Positions 23,336 through 34,619 of a stretch of DNA of 64,000 nucleotides are shown here, piece after piece. The notes under the pieces are model-generated. The model was not told the DNA's origin, did not search any database, and saw only the letters and a program-made list of their open reading frames with translations. The position numbers and the translations under genes are program-made. The DNA is from Membranipora membranacea (taxonomy: Eukaryota; Bryozoa; Gymnolaemata; Cheilostomatida; Membraniporidae): the NCBI GenBank assembly GCA_914767715.1, contig OU612069.1, positions 28,579,387 through 28,643,386 of the forward strand, given 5' to 3'. How positions within the stretch are numbered: the first letter of the stretch is position 1; every line of letters starts with the position of its first letter.

Positions 23336-25800
23336 ATATGGTGTTTGGATATCCAATTTGAATAAAAGCGATCCTTTCTACAGCTTGTTTTACTTTACTT
23401 TACTTACTTGAATTATGATATCAGGACACTTGTAAAAGGTGAGAGGTTGAAGTTAGAACAGCTACCCAATACAAACCTTATGTATCCCAAATAATTTGTC
23501 CTTTGGCAAAGCGTTGTATAGATTGAAATTTAGTTTCGTTTACCACATGTATACACAGTCAACCCATCATTGTCAGATAGCAGGCTGTCGCAAAGGGCAA
23601 AAAAATATACAGCAGTATAATACACCACCTTCCTTCTATAACTAGAATCGTTATAATTTCAGCCTCATAACTGAGTGGGAGGAGGTAGGTCAAATGTTTC
23701 CACTCATCAGTGGAACATAAGTATAAACATTAGCTGTACCCATTGCTACATTAAGAACAACTACAGCCCCTCATTAAATAACTGCAAGAAAATTTTGTGG
23801 TAAAAATTTGCTCGTACTGAGCTTCATTATATTGCCTGTCCCTATGAAATGGATTCCGGAACAAAATCTGTTATGAAAGCGGGTAATACGAGATGCTGAC
23901 ATCATGGAACTGTTTGAGTATTAATCATATGATTGGCAGTATGAAGAACAACACATGATTTTCAATATGTTTCAATTTGTTTTTCCTCGCCATCTGAGTC
24001 TACACATCCAATTTCTTTCACTTCTTTGCCCACTGGCCATTGTGATAAGTCACACGATGCGGCGCAAATGCCTTTCTGATAGTTCTGCATGCGTTGTGCG
24101 AATTGATGATAACACTATAATAATCTTTTCTCAGCGCACAGTATAAGGGCGGGCATAAATTGCAGGGGTGCCCAATTCAAATGTGGTCCACTAGCAAATT
24201 AAAAATGGTACACTTCCCCTTGTCAAAAGAATGCCTTTCTGAAAAACCATGTGTGGTATGTGTGTGCCCTTCTGATGATCTATGCGTATGTTGCAGTCGT
24301 GAATGCATAAACACAGCTTTACAAGCATAATTCAAAATAGAAAATTTCATCTATTTATTTATATATTGGACCCTCCGACAGAACAAATATTATATGATAC
24401 CTGCTATATTGCTCTCATTATAGGAGGCGGGGACTGGGAATCCCCCTTTTTGTTCTCTATTATTGGATATTTGTCACAATTGGTGGGGAATCCTTCTTTT
24501 CAAGCTGTCTTGCATCATGTTGTTGGTGGAAAAGACAGTTGTTAGCTGTGAGGTGTGTAATTGCCAATTGACAGGTTTCCGAGCTCAAACTTTAGCTTTC
24601 AAATTCAGCATTGGCATCATTCAAAAGGAGTTTAAAAGCTGTGATAGTGAAATAATCCATAAAAAATTCCAGGAAGCCTGTCAACAAAACACGCAGAATT
24701 TAATATTAATGAGTGGGTTACCATGGATTTCTATGATTCCAGTGCTTAATCAAAAATAAATTTTAACCCATTACAAGAGGTTTTAAAGATAAGCTCATTT
24801 CAGTTTTTTTGTTCACAACTTAGTGCTCAGTAACTGTCTATTAGGACAATATGGCTTCAACTTCTAATGAAAAAGTTGAAAGATATCAGTTAGAAATATG
24901 GAGCCGAACTGACAGAGTGTGTAAGTGACGAACGTAAAGATTGTTCAACATCTGGTGGGCCAGCCTCTAAGAAGAATAACAAAGAGGTGATATTTATATT
25001 CAGTGATGATTGAACAGAAGATCATGCTTTATCCTTCGTCATGGCAACCCACAGTGCCTGATATGAGAAGAGACAATGTCCATAATTAATAAGAATCACA
25101 TAAGGAGGCACTTTGACGCTAAGCATTGTGAACGTTTTTATTGAGGATTTCCAGCAAATTCTAATAGCAAGTAACTTCAGTTCACTGGTTCACAGGGGGC
25201 GTGTATGCAGGGTACTCACGTGACAAATAGGCAAGAGTAGTAGTGATCATCCCTCATTACAAGCTCCCTATCTTATTCAGTTATTTACAATTATTCCTAT
25301 CAATTATGCAAAAAACAGCAGTGCCTAGACATGAGATTGTTGTTGATTGGTCTATGAAGCCTACACATTTTGAAATTTCCAACACATTCAACTTGCCACT
25401 AAAATAAACCAAGGGTAATATTATTAGAGGTTTGTTGCAAACATTTTTTCAGGGATTTCTTGCGGCTCTCGATAATCACCAAGCCAAATTCCCATTTGTC
25501 CACTAAAGCTTTCTAAATTGCAAATATAGCCAACTGTTGAAAGAGTTTGGGCACCTCTTCAATAGACTATCAAATGATTGAAATACAGTTTTACAATTTC
25601 CTTGGTAAATAATTATTATCATTTCAAATCATTGTGGCCTCACACATTCCTCAATTAAATATGACTGTGCTGATGGATTTTTGGAAGCTTATTTGTTTTT
25701 CCTCGGATATGAACCTATAAATTAATTAATCCCAGCTCTATTCTGTACATAGACCTTGCACATATGTACCGATGTTGGATTGACTTCAGGCAATATCTAT
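23336..25800. other. gene-poor interval with fragmentary open frames
   Basis: The plus-strand frame at 24463-24759 has protein-like composition (two Cys pairs near its start) but no recognisable family. The stretch 24868-24930 is repeated at about 29598-29664, marking a dispersed repeat. Nothing else could be supported. Confidence 0.35.
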
Positions 25801-25807
25801 TTTTGGG

Positions 25808-26281
25808 ATGTCAAAGTTGTGGTCCCTTTGTTTTGTTTTTATCAATCCTGTCAGGGTGACAATTTTTGAGGCATGCGCCAGTGCTGTGGACGGATTGATG
25901 TGTTGTGTCAGGGTGACAGTTTTTGGAGCATGTACCAGTGCTGTAGACAAATTGGGGTATTATGTCAGGGTGACAATTTTTGGAGCATGCACCGGTGCTA
26001 TAGACAGATTGGTGTATTTCTTGAGATTCGTTATCAGACAGGATAAATACCAGACAGAATTACTGTACCGAAGGAATGGCAAAAAAAACCCAACAATAGC
26101 AACTTTCTGCGGTGATAGCTCAACCAGAGAGAATGTTTTCATCACCATCTCTGAGGGTAGTCGCTACCATGATAAACCGACAATAACAATTTTCTGCGGT
26201 GATAGCTTAACCAGAGAAAAGCATCAGCTTATTATTGCGTCTCTGCCTTCTGCTATATATGATGCGATGAACGAGAATTGA
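25808..26281 (+). pseudogene. ORF with 19-aa repeats and a gag-like motif
   Basis: A 157-residue open frame. Its first half is three tandem copies of a 56-58-bp unit starting near tcagggtgac (about 25849-26010). The second half contains two copies of a PTIxxFCGDS motif, which resembles the PxIxxFxGD motif of the N-terminal region of some retrotransposon Gag proteins. It is probably a rearranged gag fragment. The start is uncertain and no pol was seen nearby. Confidence 0.35.
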
Positions 26282-27369
26282 AATAATATCATACTACACA
26301 CTACACACACTACAAGAAGAAAGAGAATATAACTACAAGTCACCACTAGCTTCAATAATACTTGCACCAGCTACACCTTGCCTGCTACTTATATCATCAT
26401 AGTGAAACTACCTACTTGCACAACAATTATATCATCATCAAAGTGAAACTGCCTGACAAAGCTGCATCATGTATACACCATTGAACACACCAATAAAGAT
26501 ATGCAGCAGCCACAGCTTCAGGCAGTAGCAACAGGACCGTCGTCCTTTACGGTATCATTTAAAGCAGTTAGTATTAAGACAGGAACGCAACAGGACCGTT
26601 GTCCTATTTTAGCAGTGTTTTAGATTGTGAAGTAAAAGAATTGATTGTATCATATAATATATTGTATTGTTGTGTAATTCGAAGTTATACCAACTTATCT
26701 GTGCGATCAGTGACTAAATCAGAACTCATCTGGTCTTTGGAATATAACCAAGGATAAGAGTGCAAGGACAGTCAGGTTAGAATATTCAGAACGACTTTTA
26801 ATATTTTATATGTGTATTTTGTCTCAATTGAATTAAATGGTCAGGGTAGTTAAATAAATAGTCTTAGTCTAAACAGATTAGTTTTATGCCTGTCTGGTTG
26901 ACACCAATAATTGGTAATCAAAGCCGCTTGACTCTTTAGTAGTCGCAATTGTGTATTCAAAGGCAATCCAAACTTCACGCACTTGTAGACGGCCTTGTCG
27001 GCGCTTTCATGTAATAGATCATAAACAGATAATAGAAATTGCAATATATATCACTTGTGATGAATTAAATAGACTGTGTATTATAATAATCTTGAATTAA
27101 ATTTAAGTTAACACTCGTGACAACGTCTAGTGAATTAAGCTCATGAGTAGATAAACAGTGCGTGTATTACATTTTGTCAGGAAATTAATTGATATCGTTC
27201 ATTGATGACCATCAGAATTTATCGCAACAGTGTATTGTATATCAGCCTATAGTAGAACAGTGTATCGTGTATCAGCCTATCTTTGAGACCCTTCTGTGGG
27301 ATATATAATAATGATTCATAATTCGAGCGATGGCTTTCAGTGCTAAAATACATAGATCCCTAAACTAGA

Positions 27370-27377
27370 TATAAAAG
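27370..27377 (+). promoter_or_regulatory. TATA-box-like element, possible LTR promoter
   Basis: TATAAAAG is followed about 30 bp downstream by a GC-richer stretch resembling the start of an LTR transcript (agtagactcggagcaagc). It may be a solo LTR or an LTR remnant linked to the gag-like ORF upstream. No second LTR copy was found in the window. Confidence 0.25.
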
Positions 27378-27904
27378 CCCTCTCGCTCATCAGAGTAGAC
27401 TCGGAGCAAGCTAACTACACCCTGTTGTGTACACGGCCCAGTCCGTTTCTCACAATCCTTACAAGTTTGAATTAGGATTTAGATCTTGAAATTGACCCAC
27501 AACTACTTAAAAAACTAAAGTGTGCATTTTAGGCTGGACGCTGAATCAACAAGCCACAAATCCAATAAATACTACTGCACTTGACTGAATAGTTGCCGCC
27601 AACTCACAACATGGCAATGGTCAATTTTATTTTTAAATACCACTTCCATCTACTTAAAATAAAAATGTTTATGAATTAAGATATCTACTAATAAGTACAG
27701 AGTCCCTGACTCTGAAAAGATATTCATTTTCAACATATTTGGAAATTATCAATACTATAAAATATTTGGAAGTGTTAGCTGATTGGGCTGGTACAGAACT
27801 AAGCTTTATATCCTCATAGGTGACATGGGTGAAAAGGAGGGGAAACTTTTAACACTTCAGATATTTTTAACCTGAAGTGCCTGAAATCTTTCAGCCTAAA
27901 AATA

Positions 27905-28080
27905 TTGCATAGTTACTGCAGTTCTAGCTACCAGACTATAAGATAGTTACTGCAGTCATAGCTACCAGACTACAAGATAGTTACTGCAGTCCTAGCTACC
28001 AGACTATAAGATAGTTACTGCAGTCCTAGCTACCAGACTATAAGATAGTTACTGCAGTCCTAGCTACCAGACTATAATAT
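27905..28080 (+). repeat. 34-bp tandem repeat, about 5 copies
   Basis: Units start with agttactgcagtcctagcta and continue ccagactataagat. The copies differ by single bases. Confidence 0.9.
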
Positions 28081-28174
28081 ATTGTTTTGGTCCTTCTATA
28101 GTCTTAAAGTGCAGATTTACTCTTGTTGACTGTTTCTTTCTGTCTGACTGACAACATCAGAAGTACAGGAAGAA

Positions 28175-28470
28175 TCTGTCATTGACATTAGTACTATGTT
28201 GCGCTTGTTTGGTTACCAGTAGGGAGGTTAACTGAACTTTCAACTTAAACTCACCTGCGCCAAATTTTTATTAATTTTTAGAAAAATGTTAATGACCTTA
28301 GTACAATGTTGCGCTTGTTTGGTTATCAGTAGGGAGGTTAACTGAACTTTTAACTTAAACTCACCTGCGCCAAATTTTTATTTATTTTTTGAAAAATGTC
28401 AATGACCTTAGTACAGTGTAGCGCTTGTTTGGTTACCAGTAGGGAGGTTAACTGAACTTTTAACTTAAAA
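28175..28470 (+). repeat. 110-bp tandem repeat, about 2.7 copies
   Basis: The string gcgcttgtttggtta recurs at 28201, 28311 and 28421, exactly 110 bp apart, with flanking sequence also conserved. No coding potential seen. Confidence 0.9.
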
Positions 28471-28479
28471 TGTGGCTAG

Positions 28480-29700
28480 AAACGCAAATTCATTTACGAA
28501 ATTGGATGAATAAATTTTAATAGTGGATTCTAAGGTAGTTTTTTTAGGCGGTCGCAATGGTGATGATGTACCTTACACAAAGTTGCACAATGGGCAGCGA
28601 ATTGTCAAAAAAACGCTGCTAAAAATGGCCAAAAATGCTGTCCTTCTTAAATTTCAAAGGCCTGTCCTGTGCTCACCTTATGAGTTGAGCTACTCAAACT
28701 CTACACTATAATTTATACTTACCTTAGTCAGTCAGTATTATATCAGCATAATATCTCAAATATTGAGTGAATGACCAACCTTATAAAAGGTGATAATACC
28801 CGCAAAAATGACTATCATTGATGATTGATGGATGAGGGTCTCTGCAATGTCACCATAAATAAACAGATCAATACAAATATTCGAAGCCAGTTTTTAAGGC
28901 AGCAGCATAATTGAAAAAGTAGTTTTGATTTAATGATCGTTATATACAGGTGATATAGTGGGTATTGCAACTGTTGATGGCCGCATGTCGGCTATTTAAG
29001 ATAGCATAACCATGCAAAGTTGTAGATCCACTAATTATGACAGACTCTCAGATTTTTGATTTTTTGAAACCATATCATCATTTCTTATCACTTTCCCTTT
29101 TACCGGCAGCGTTTCTGGCAATTAGATGCCTATTGTACTTCTTAATGTAAGGTACAATATTACCATTGCGGTCAACGTGGGAAACTGTACCAGAATCAAC
29201 TGACAAACCTTATCCATTCAAAATTGCAAACGGGAGTGATAAGATAGGAGGGCGCTGTGACTGGCGCTGTGACTTTTGATTTACTATAAGTTTTATAATA
29301 GCTCAGATTAGATTGGTAAACATAATTTGATATCACATTTTGGTCAATATATCTGGTCGATTGTTGGATAATGTAAAGAACTTTTCCAAATAGCATAAAT
29401 AATACAGAACAATTCTGCAAGCAGTTAATTGATGTGTCTGCACAGTGGTTTCTCCCCCTTTTTTATCCCCGTACTTTTGCCGTATTAACTTTGTCACATT
29501 ATGTAAAACATATGATATTGTCTGCCAAATGAAAAGTGAATAAATGGTGCCAACGACCGCAAATGGAGCCAATTCGGTGGCTGATTTAAAAACAAAGTTA
29601 AAAGATATCAGTTAATTTAGATAATAAAATATGGAGCCAAACTGACTGAGTGAGTAAGTGAGTAAGGCATTGCCATGTTATAACTTTCTCTCACTGCTTC
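28480..29700. other. intergenic interval before the secreted-peptide gene
   Basis: No supported gene. About 29598-29664 is a second copy of the dispersed repeat at 24868-24930. The other short ORFs have no recognisable features. Confidence 0.35.
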
Positions 29701-29724
29701 CACGGTAACCAATTCTGAGGCAGG

Positions 29725-29732
29725 TATAAAAA
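29725..29732 (+). promoter_or_regulatory. TATA box of the secreted-peptide gene
   Basis: TATAAAAA lies 169 bp upstream of the ATG at 29894, leaving room for a start site near 29757 and a 5' UTR of roughly 140 nt that contains acagac repeats. Confidence 0.5.
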
Positions 29733-29893
29733 GAGCATGTGCACACAATCCAATCATAAGAACTTATCACACGCACACAAGCAGAACACACAAACAGAAC
29801 ACACAGACAGACACAGACAGACATACAGACAGGCACAGACAGACATACAGACAGACCCGTGTAATTAGTGCAGTAGTTGTAAACGCTCTAAAG

Positions 29894-30902
29894 ATGAAGG
29901 TCGTTAATATTGTGGTTGTGGTAAGTAATAGTGAATTAGTCACTTGTGTGGCTGTGAGAAAATCATTTTTTCTCTTTTAAGCTTTGTTAACTGACCAATC
30001 ACCAAATTTACTCCATGCGAAAGTGACTAACTTAATGAGACGATTTATTTTTTGTTATTGTATGTTAAAGGTTGTAATTCATTTTAATATGGCTGAATAA
30101 ATGGACAATTGAATTCAACTGACTATGATATGGCAAGTAGTTAAATTCAGAATATATATTATTAGATAACCTGGTCGGAAGTAAAGTTACTGTTTATTCA
30201 TTGTAGGCACTCTTAGTTATTGTTATTGTTATTGTAGGCACTATTGGTTATTGTTATTGTTATTGTAGGCACTATTGGTTATTGTTGTGGTCATCACCGG
30301 AAGTGAGGGGTAAGTGAAAAAAATATTTAAATCACAATCTTAACATAGCTATGATTAAATATAGACAGGCCGTTGTGTAAAAAATGTGGTAGTAAATCTT
30401 TTTGTTATATCTATAAAATAATAATCATATGTACACAATATGTATACTTGTGACTGTTGCACACTTTTTTTTGCTGCAGGCTCTGGTGTTTGTCCTATGT
30501 AATTTTATATGATAAAACTCATTTTACAAACACAGATAGCTCATAGCCTATGTATCCTAGCAAAAAATGACAATAATATGGTCTATAGCTTGATGGTTGG
30601 ACAGTCCAACAAATTTGGAAATCAGTCTTTAGGATAAATGCAGAATGAATTATAGCCCATCAAAGCTAGGGGTGTCAGCAAGAAAAATGCCATTATAGCA
30701 CATAGATATAATGAGTTTTTGGTATCCAGCTGTGCACAATTTTCCCCCAGTGAATCAAAAACCACAGGCACTATAACTATCATTGAAGTGTCCCCTCTGT
30801 ATATCCTTACTCTGTGGTCATATCTATCATTTATAATCATCATCAGGTTTGATGTTATTTACTTGCAGGAGAACTTTGAGATGTGCGCCGGACTGTGACT
30901 AG
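29894..30902 (+). CDS. candidate short secreted peptide (signal peptide gene)
   Basis: Exon 1 (29894-29920) and exon 2 (30269-30309) join in frame to give MKVVNIVVVALLVIVVVITG, a strong signal peptide (Lys2, then a hydrophobic core), followed by SEG. Two third exons are possible in the same phase. The one at 30869-30902 ends after a Cys-x3-Cys peptide (about 33 aa in total) and the one at 30480-30546 ends after a longer tail (about 44 aa). A TATA box lies upstream and AATAAA at 31117 downstream. The mature product would be very short, so a neuropeptide, antimicrobial or other secreted peptide cannot be told apart; no homologue is recognised. The exon 2 acceptor is the last of three 31-bp tandem copies. 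Confidence 0.5.
30201..30290 (+). repeat. 31-bp tandem repeat of the exon 2 acceptor, 3 copies
   Basis: The string attgtaggcactattgg (first copy slightly different) occurs with its AG ending at 30206, 30237 and 30268, exactly 31 bp apart. The third AG is the acceptor of exon 2 of the secreted-peptide gene. Confidence 0.85.
30602..30850 (-). repeat. dispersed repeat, copy A
   Basis: Read on the minus strand it starts near cacagagtaaggatata (30816-30800) and continues through atagtgcctgtggtttttga. Similar copies lie at about 60598-60720 and, split by the LTR element, at 60800-60847 plus 63269-63430. It sits in the last intron of the secreted-peptide gene. Confidence 0.7.
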
Positions 30903-31116
30903 AGGTGTGAGATCCTAAATGTAAGGCTAATGTCTGTCTGTCTGTCATCAGACACTGACCTCTATGGAAAAACTAACTCACAGTAAGCACATATTCTCAA
31001 ACAGTAGATTGTAAGTGTCAAAATAACAACTCCTTGATATAATACATTATTTTTCACTTATTTTTATTTCTTCAATTCTTATTATTTGCTATATGACATA
31101 ATAAAAAGTTACAAAC

Positions 31117-31122
31117 AAATAA
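31117..31122 (+). terminator. AATAAA signal candidate for the secreted-peptide gene
   Basis: The hexamer lies about 215 bp after the downstream stop codon option, in an AT-rich tract. Confidence 0.35.
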
Positions 31123-31299
31123 ACATTATTGATTGTGGCTTGTTTATTATTAGGTAATTGTCGAGGCTGTACATTTGTACATGTATTTTTGAAAGCTGTG
31201 GTGCTCTATATAGCAGGCAACTGAATCCAAAGATATTATATGTCTGGGGCAAAACTGTAGTTTTAGATTCACCTAAATCCTCTAAAGAAACCTCTGTTA

Positions 31300-32080
31300 G
31301 CACGGATTAGTCCGTTCTTATGCAGACACGGCCGGGGCTTAATTGCCTATCGGGCTGCTAGGGTAGTTTTCTGCCCTTATACCTGCCAAGGCGTGGTAAC
31401 AAAAAGTGTTAACACCTATACATGAGAATCCACTACGACAGTACAGACAATCTATTTTTAAATCAAAGTCACTTGAATCTCAGTCACACTAATGACAATA
31501 ACACAGAATATGTAAAATCCTAAATTTTTCCATCCAAATATGTAAGGCTAAATGACCGGTTCGAGCACAGTTACATATTCATTATTTATTCATATTCATT
31601 CAACCGCATTAATCCAAATTTGGAAATCCAAAATGACTACAGGCACTAAGGGTTTCATTCCCATCAGGACGGTAGGGCACCCCTAAAATAGTCACCCAAG
31701 GCGAGGGGCTAAGTACGTGGACATTCAATTGTCACTATGAGGCAGCCTGCCATCCATCTTAAGTTAGTCCTGTCAACATAAATATATTACACTATAATAC
31801 AAAGCCGTGCACTCGCAAGTACCCAACAACATGCTCATCACTACTCATAACTGTCCAATTGACCATCTGTAATATTCCACACCAGTCATTTAGCTAGATT
31901 TTTATTTTTATTTTTAATACCGCATGTTATTTAATGGTCATTCATATTATCACAGAGTAAGGATATATCCTTACTCTGTGATAATATGCCTGCAAACTGA
32001 CACTCTAACTTGTATTAAACATTATGACTGCAAATATATAGGCAATTTTATTCTCCAATAAAGATTTAACTAACAAACTA
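31300..32080 (+). other. possible non-LTR 3' end remnant
   Basis: A non-coding stretch of less AT-rich sequence ending in caataaagatttaactaaca followed by aactaac repeats, like the 3' tail of a non-LTR element (compare the aacc tail at 19805-19835). No RT is present; the perfect palindrome at 31943-31988 lies inside it. Confidence 0.3.
31943..31988. repeat. perfect 46-bp palindrome
   Basis: Each 23-nt half starts catattatcacagagtaagg and meets its exact reverse complement with no spacer. The arm includes cacagagtaaggatata, the terminal sequence of the dispersed repeat at 30602-30850. Confidence 0.9.
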
Positions 32081-32146
32081 ACTATATGTCTGGTATCCAG
32101 TCGAACCTTTTTGACGTCTCAGTTAAAATTATATAAATCCGTTTGA

Positions 32147-32206
32147 AAAGTTATAAAGTGCAAATTTTGAAGAGTTCACAAAAGTACATCAGCACTTTAT
32201 AACTTT
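32147..32206. repeat. hairpin with perfect 15-bp arms
   Basis: aaagttataaagtgc (32147-32161) and its exact reverse complement (32192-32206) flank a 30-bp loop. The nearby sequence resembles 28105-28165. Confidence 0.75.
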
Positions 32207-32640
32207 CCCTTGTTGTCTGACTGATGCAACATCAGAAGTAATTTAGAATTTAATTTTAATTTAATTTTTAATTAAAATTTTTATTTGATAGTTAGGCTTT
32301 GAAATAAATTTCATCCTAAAAATAGTTTATATAGAGATCAATTGCGCATTATAATATGTGGCTTTTATAGCCATATATGGCTCTGGCTCTGGTTGGTAAG
32401 TTCATCAATGAAATACTCTGGCCAAAACTCTATTCACAAATTACATAAGCTATTGAAGAGGATTTTATTTTTGAATTGGCATAGTTGGTGGCAGAGTAAT
32501 TGCTTAGCATACCTACAAAGTCTCAGGTTCAACCCTAGGTTTCAATCGCAATCAAATACCGAACAGGTCTGCAAACATATAAGGCTAGCATCTATACTTT
32601 ATCAAACTTGCAATCTCTTTTAGTGAGTGATCAATGCTAG

Positions 32641-33087
32641 GCTGGAAAAGCTAAGCTAAAACCTGACAGGCTAAAACTCGACAAGCTAAAACCTGACAAG
32701 CTAAAACCTGACAAGCTAAAACCTGACAGGCTAAAACACGACAAGCTAAAACCTGACAGGCTAAAACACGACAAGCTAAAACCTGACAGGCTAAAACCTG
32801 ACAAGCTAAAACCCGACAAACTAAAACCTGACAGGCTAAAACCTGACAGGCTAAAACCTGACAGGCTAAAACCTGACAAGCTAAAACCCGACAAGCTAAA
32901 ACCCGACAAGCTAAAACCTGACAGGCTAAAACCTGAAAAGTTAAAACCCGATAAGCTAAAACCTGACAAGCTAAAACCTGACAAGCTAAAACCTGACAAG
33001 CTAAAACCTGACAAACTAAAACCTGACAAGCTAAAACCCGACAAACTAAAACCTGACAGGCTAAAACCTGACAAGCTAAAACCTGAC
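32641..33087. repeat. 15-bp minisatellite, about 29 copies
   Basis: The unit is acctgacaagctaaa with variants. Because 15 is a multiple of 3 it stays open on the minus strand (33074-32637, 145 residues of an SGFSL repeat). Nothing supports translation: no splice context, no flanking coding sequence, and the ORF ends soon after the array. Confidence 0.9.
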
Positions 33088-33360
33088 TAGACCTCGGTAC
33101 TGACCGGAGGTGGCTAAACCCGCTGGATCAGGATCAGAACTAATCTTTGGTATCCCCCAGTTTAATTCATTAATTATCATAAGAAAAAACATCTCTTTTG
33201 GATCCATGATTTTCCTCACAAACAATGAGCTACCACCAAAAACACTCTCTGTTTACAACTAATTAAACATTCATTAAACAGCAAGAAAAATATCACAAGG
33301 CATCAGTCATATTTCATATGTTATTTAATGTTGGTGGAAGTAGTGCTATGGTAGTGGGAC

Positions 33361-34612
33361 CAGAGACTATAGATATAGAGACCTTTCACTTGCCATGATA
33401 ACGTATATAACCGATGCGAACACATTGAAAATTAGGCTCCGCCCCTTTCTGGTGGTAATTGCTTGGAGGTAAGCGTACCCAGTGCTATGAATTTACTATC
33501 AAAAATTGACAAGGTGAATGATTTAGCTGTTTATTTTATAAGTACATTCACACAAAACTCTCAATAATATCAACTGGGACAAATGAAATCTAAGATGTGC
33601 GACTTTTATATAAAATATAGGCATCAAGGAAACAAAATACTTGGTGGATGACCTTTTGGTAATGTAGCCCCCATATGTATAGAAAATTGAATATTCAATG
33701 TGAAAATAGTTAAATGTGAACAAGCACTGATGTTATATTCTCCAGTTCCGGTGACTGAATTGAATTCATCAGTTAGGTCAGCACAGAAACTTTCTATAGC
33801 ATAGGTCTGAGAAAAGTATCATCCTCAAAAAGTCTAAGTTTTCCCGTTTTAAGTCAGCATACTGCTGATTGTTGCCTGAAGATATGTGCTTTGAACTGCT
33901 CTGAATCTGTCTATGAAGCCCAAACAAGTTTTCAAGGCGATTTGTAAAAATAAGCTTTCCATAGCCCCAACCATCCCACAATAACTTTGAGGCAGAGAGG
34001 GAGGTCTTCTATCTCTCAATGCAGTAAATTCTATACATTTGTCAGCATTGAATTGTCAGTATGAATCTGCTGACGATGCACTTTACTCTGATGCCATTCT
34101 TACTTCAGTTTTGAATGTGTGTGTATGGTTGGTACTAGTCACCATGATTAAATTCTTTTATATTAATCTTAGAGCATATATTAACAAACAAAAAGAAGCC
34201 CTCTTCCTCTTGTCCTCACACATGAAAACTTTGTCCGTGAAACTCATTACAACAGCTAACCTATGGCAGGCCATCATTACATTGCAGTGGGCAACAATGA
34301 TGGATTATACTGCACAGCCCCCTTACTTTCTTACAAAAATACAGGCCTGTATAATATAAATCTCTGGCTAAGAATGCAACAACAAGTTGATAGTGACTTT
34401 GTTGCTGTCTGATCTGGTTTTGTCATCAAGATTGTGGTTATTTTGCCTCAAATAACTCAGGTGAAAAACCTGAAATTTTATTGAGAAAGCCATTGCTGTC
34501 TAAGGCAGCAGCGCTTACTATACAACCAGAAGTGGGCGTGACAGTTAAATAATGCTGATTGGCTATTCGCATTATATGCGCAAGTGGAAGGTCTCTATAT
34601 CTATAGTCTCTG
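33361..34612. mobile_element. 1.25-kb DNA transposon with ~33-bp inverted ends
   Basis: The left end cagagactatagatatagag continues to cacttgc; the right end is its reverse complement with one mismatch. gtgggac flanks both sides (33354-33360 and 34613-34619), giving a 7-bp target duplication. The interior has short unrelated ORFs and no recognisable transposase, so the element is non-autonomous; the CAGAG ends suggest a hAT-like origin. Confidence 0.7.
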
Positions 34613-34619
34613 GTGGGAC

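Noticed and set aside
30622-30843. 73-aa minus-strand protein
   Set aside because: It lies within a dispersed repeat; the similar frame at 60505-60699 is another repeat copy, not a protein family.
32637-33074. real pentapeptide-repeat protein gene
   Set aside because: It is open only because the unit is 15 bp, and there is no promoter, splice site or flanking coding sequence.
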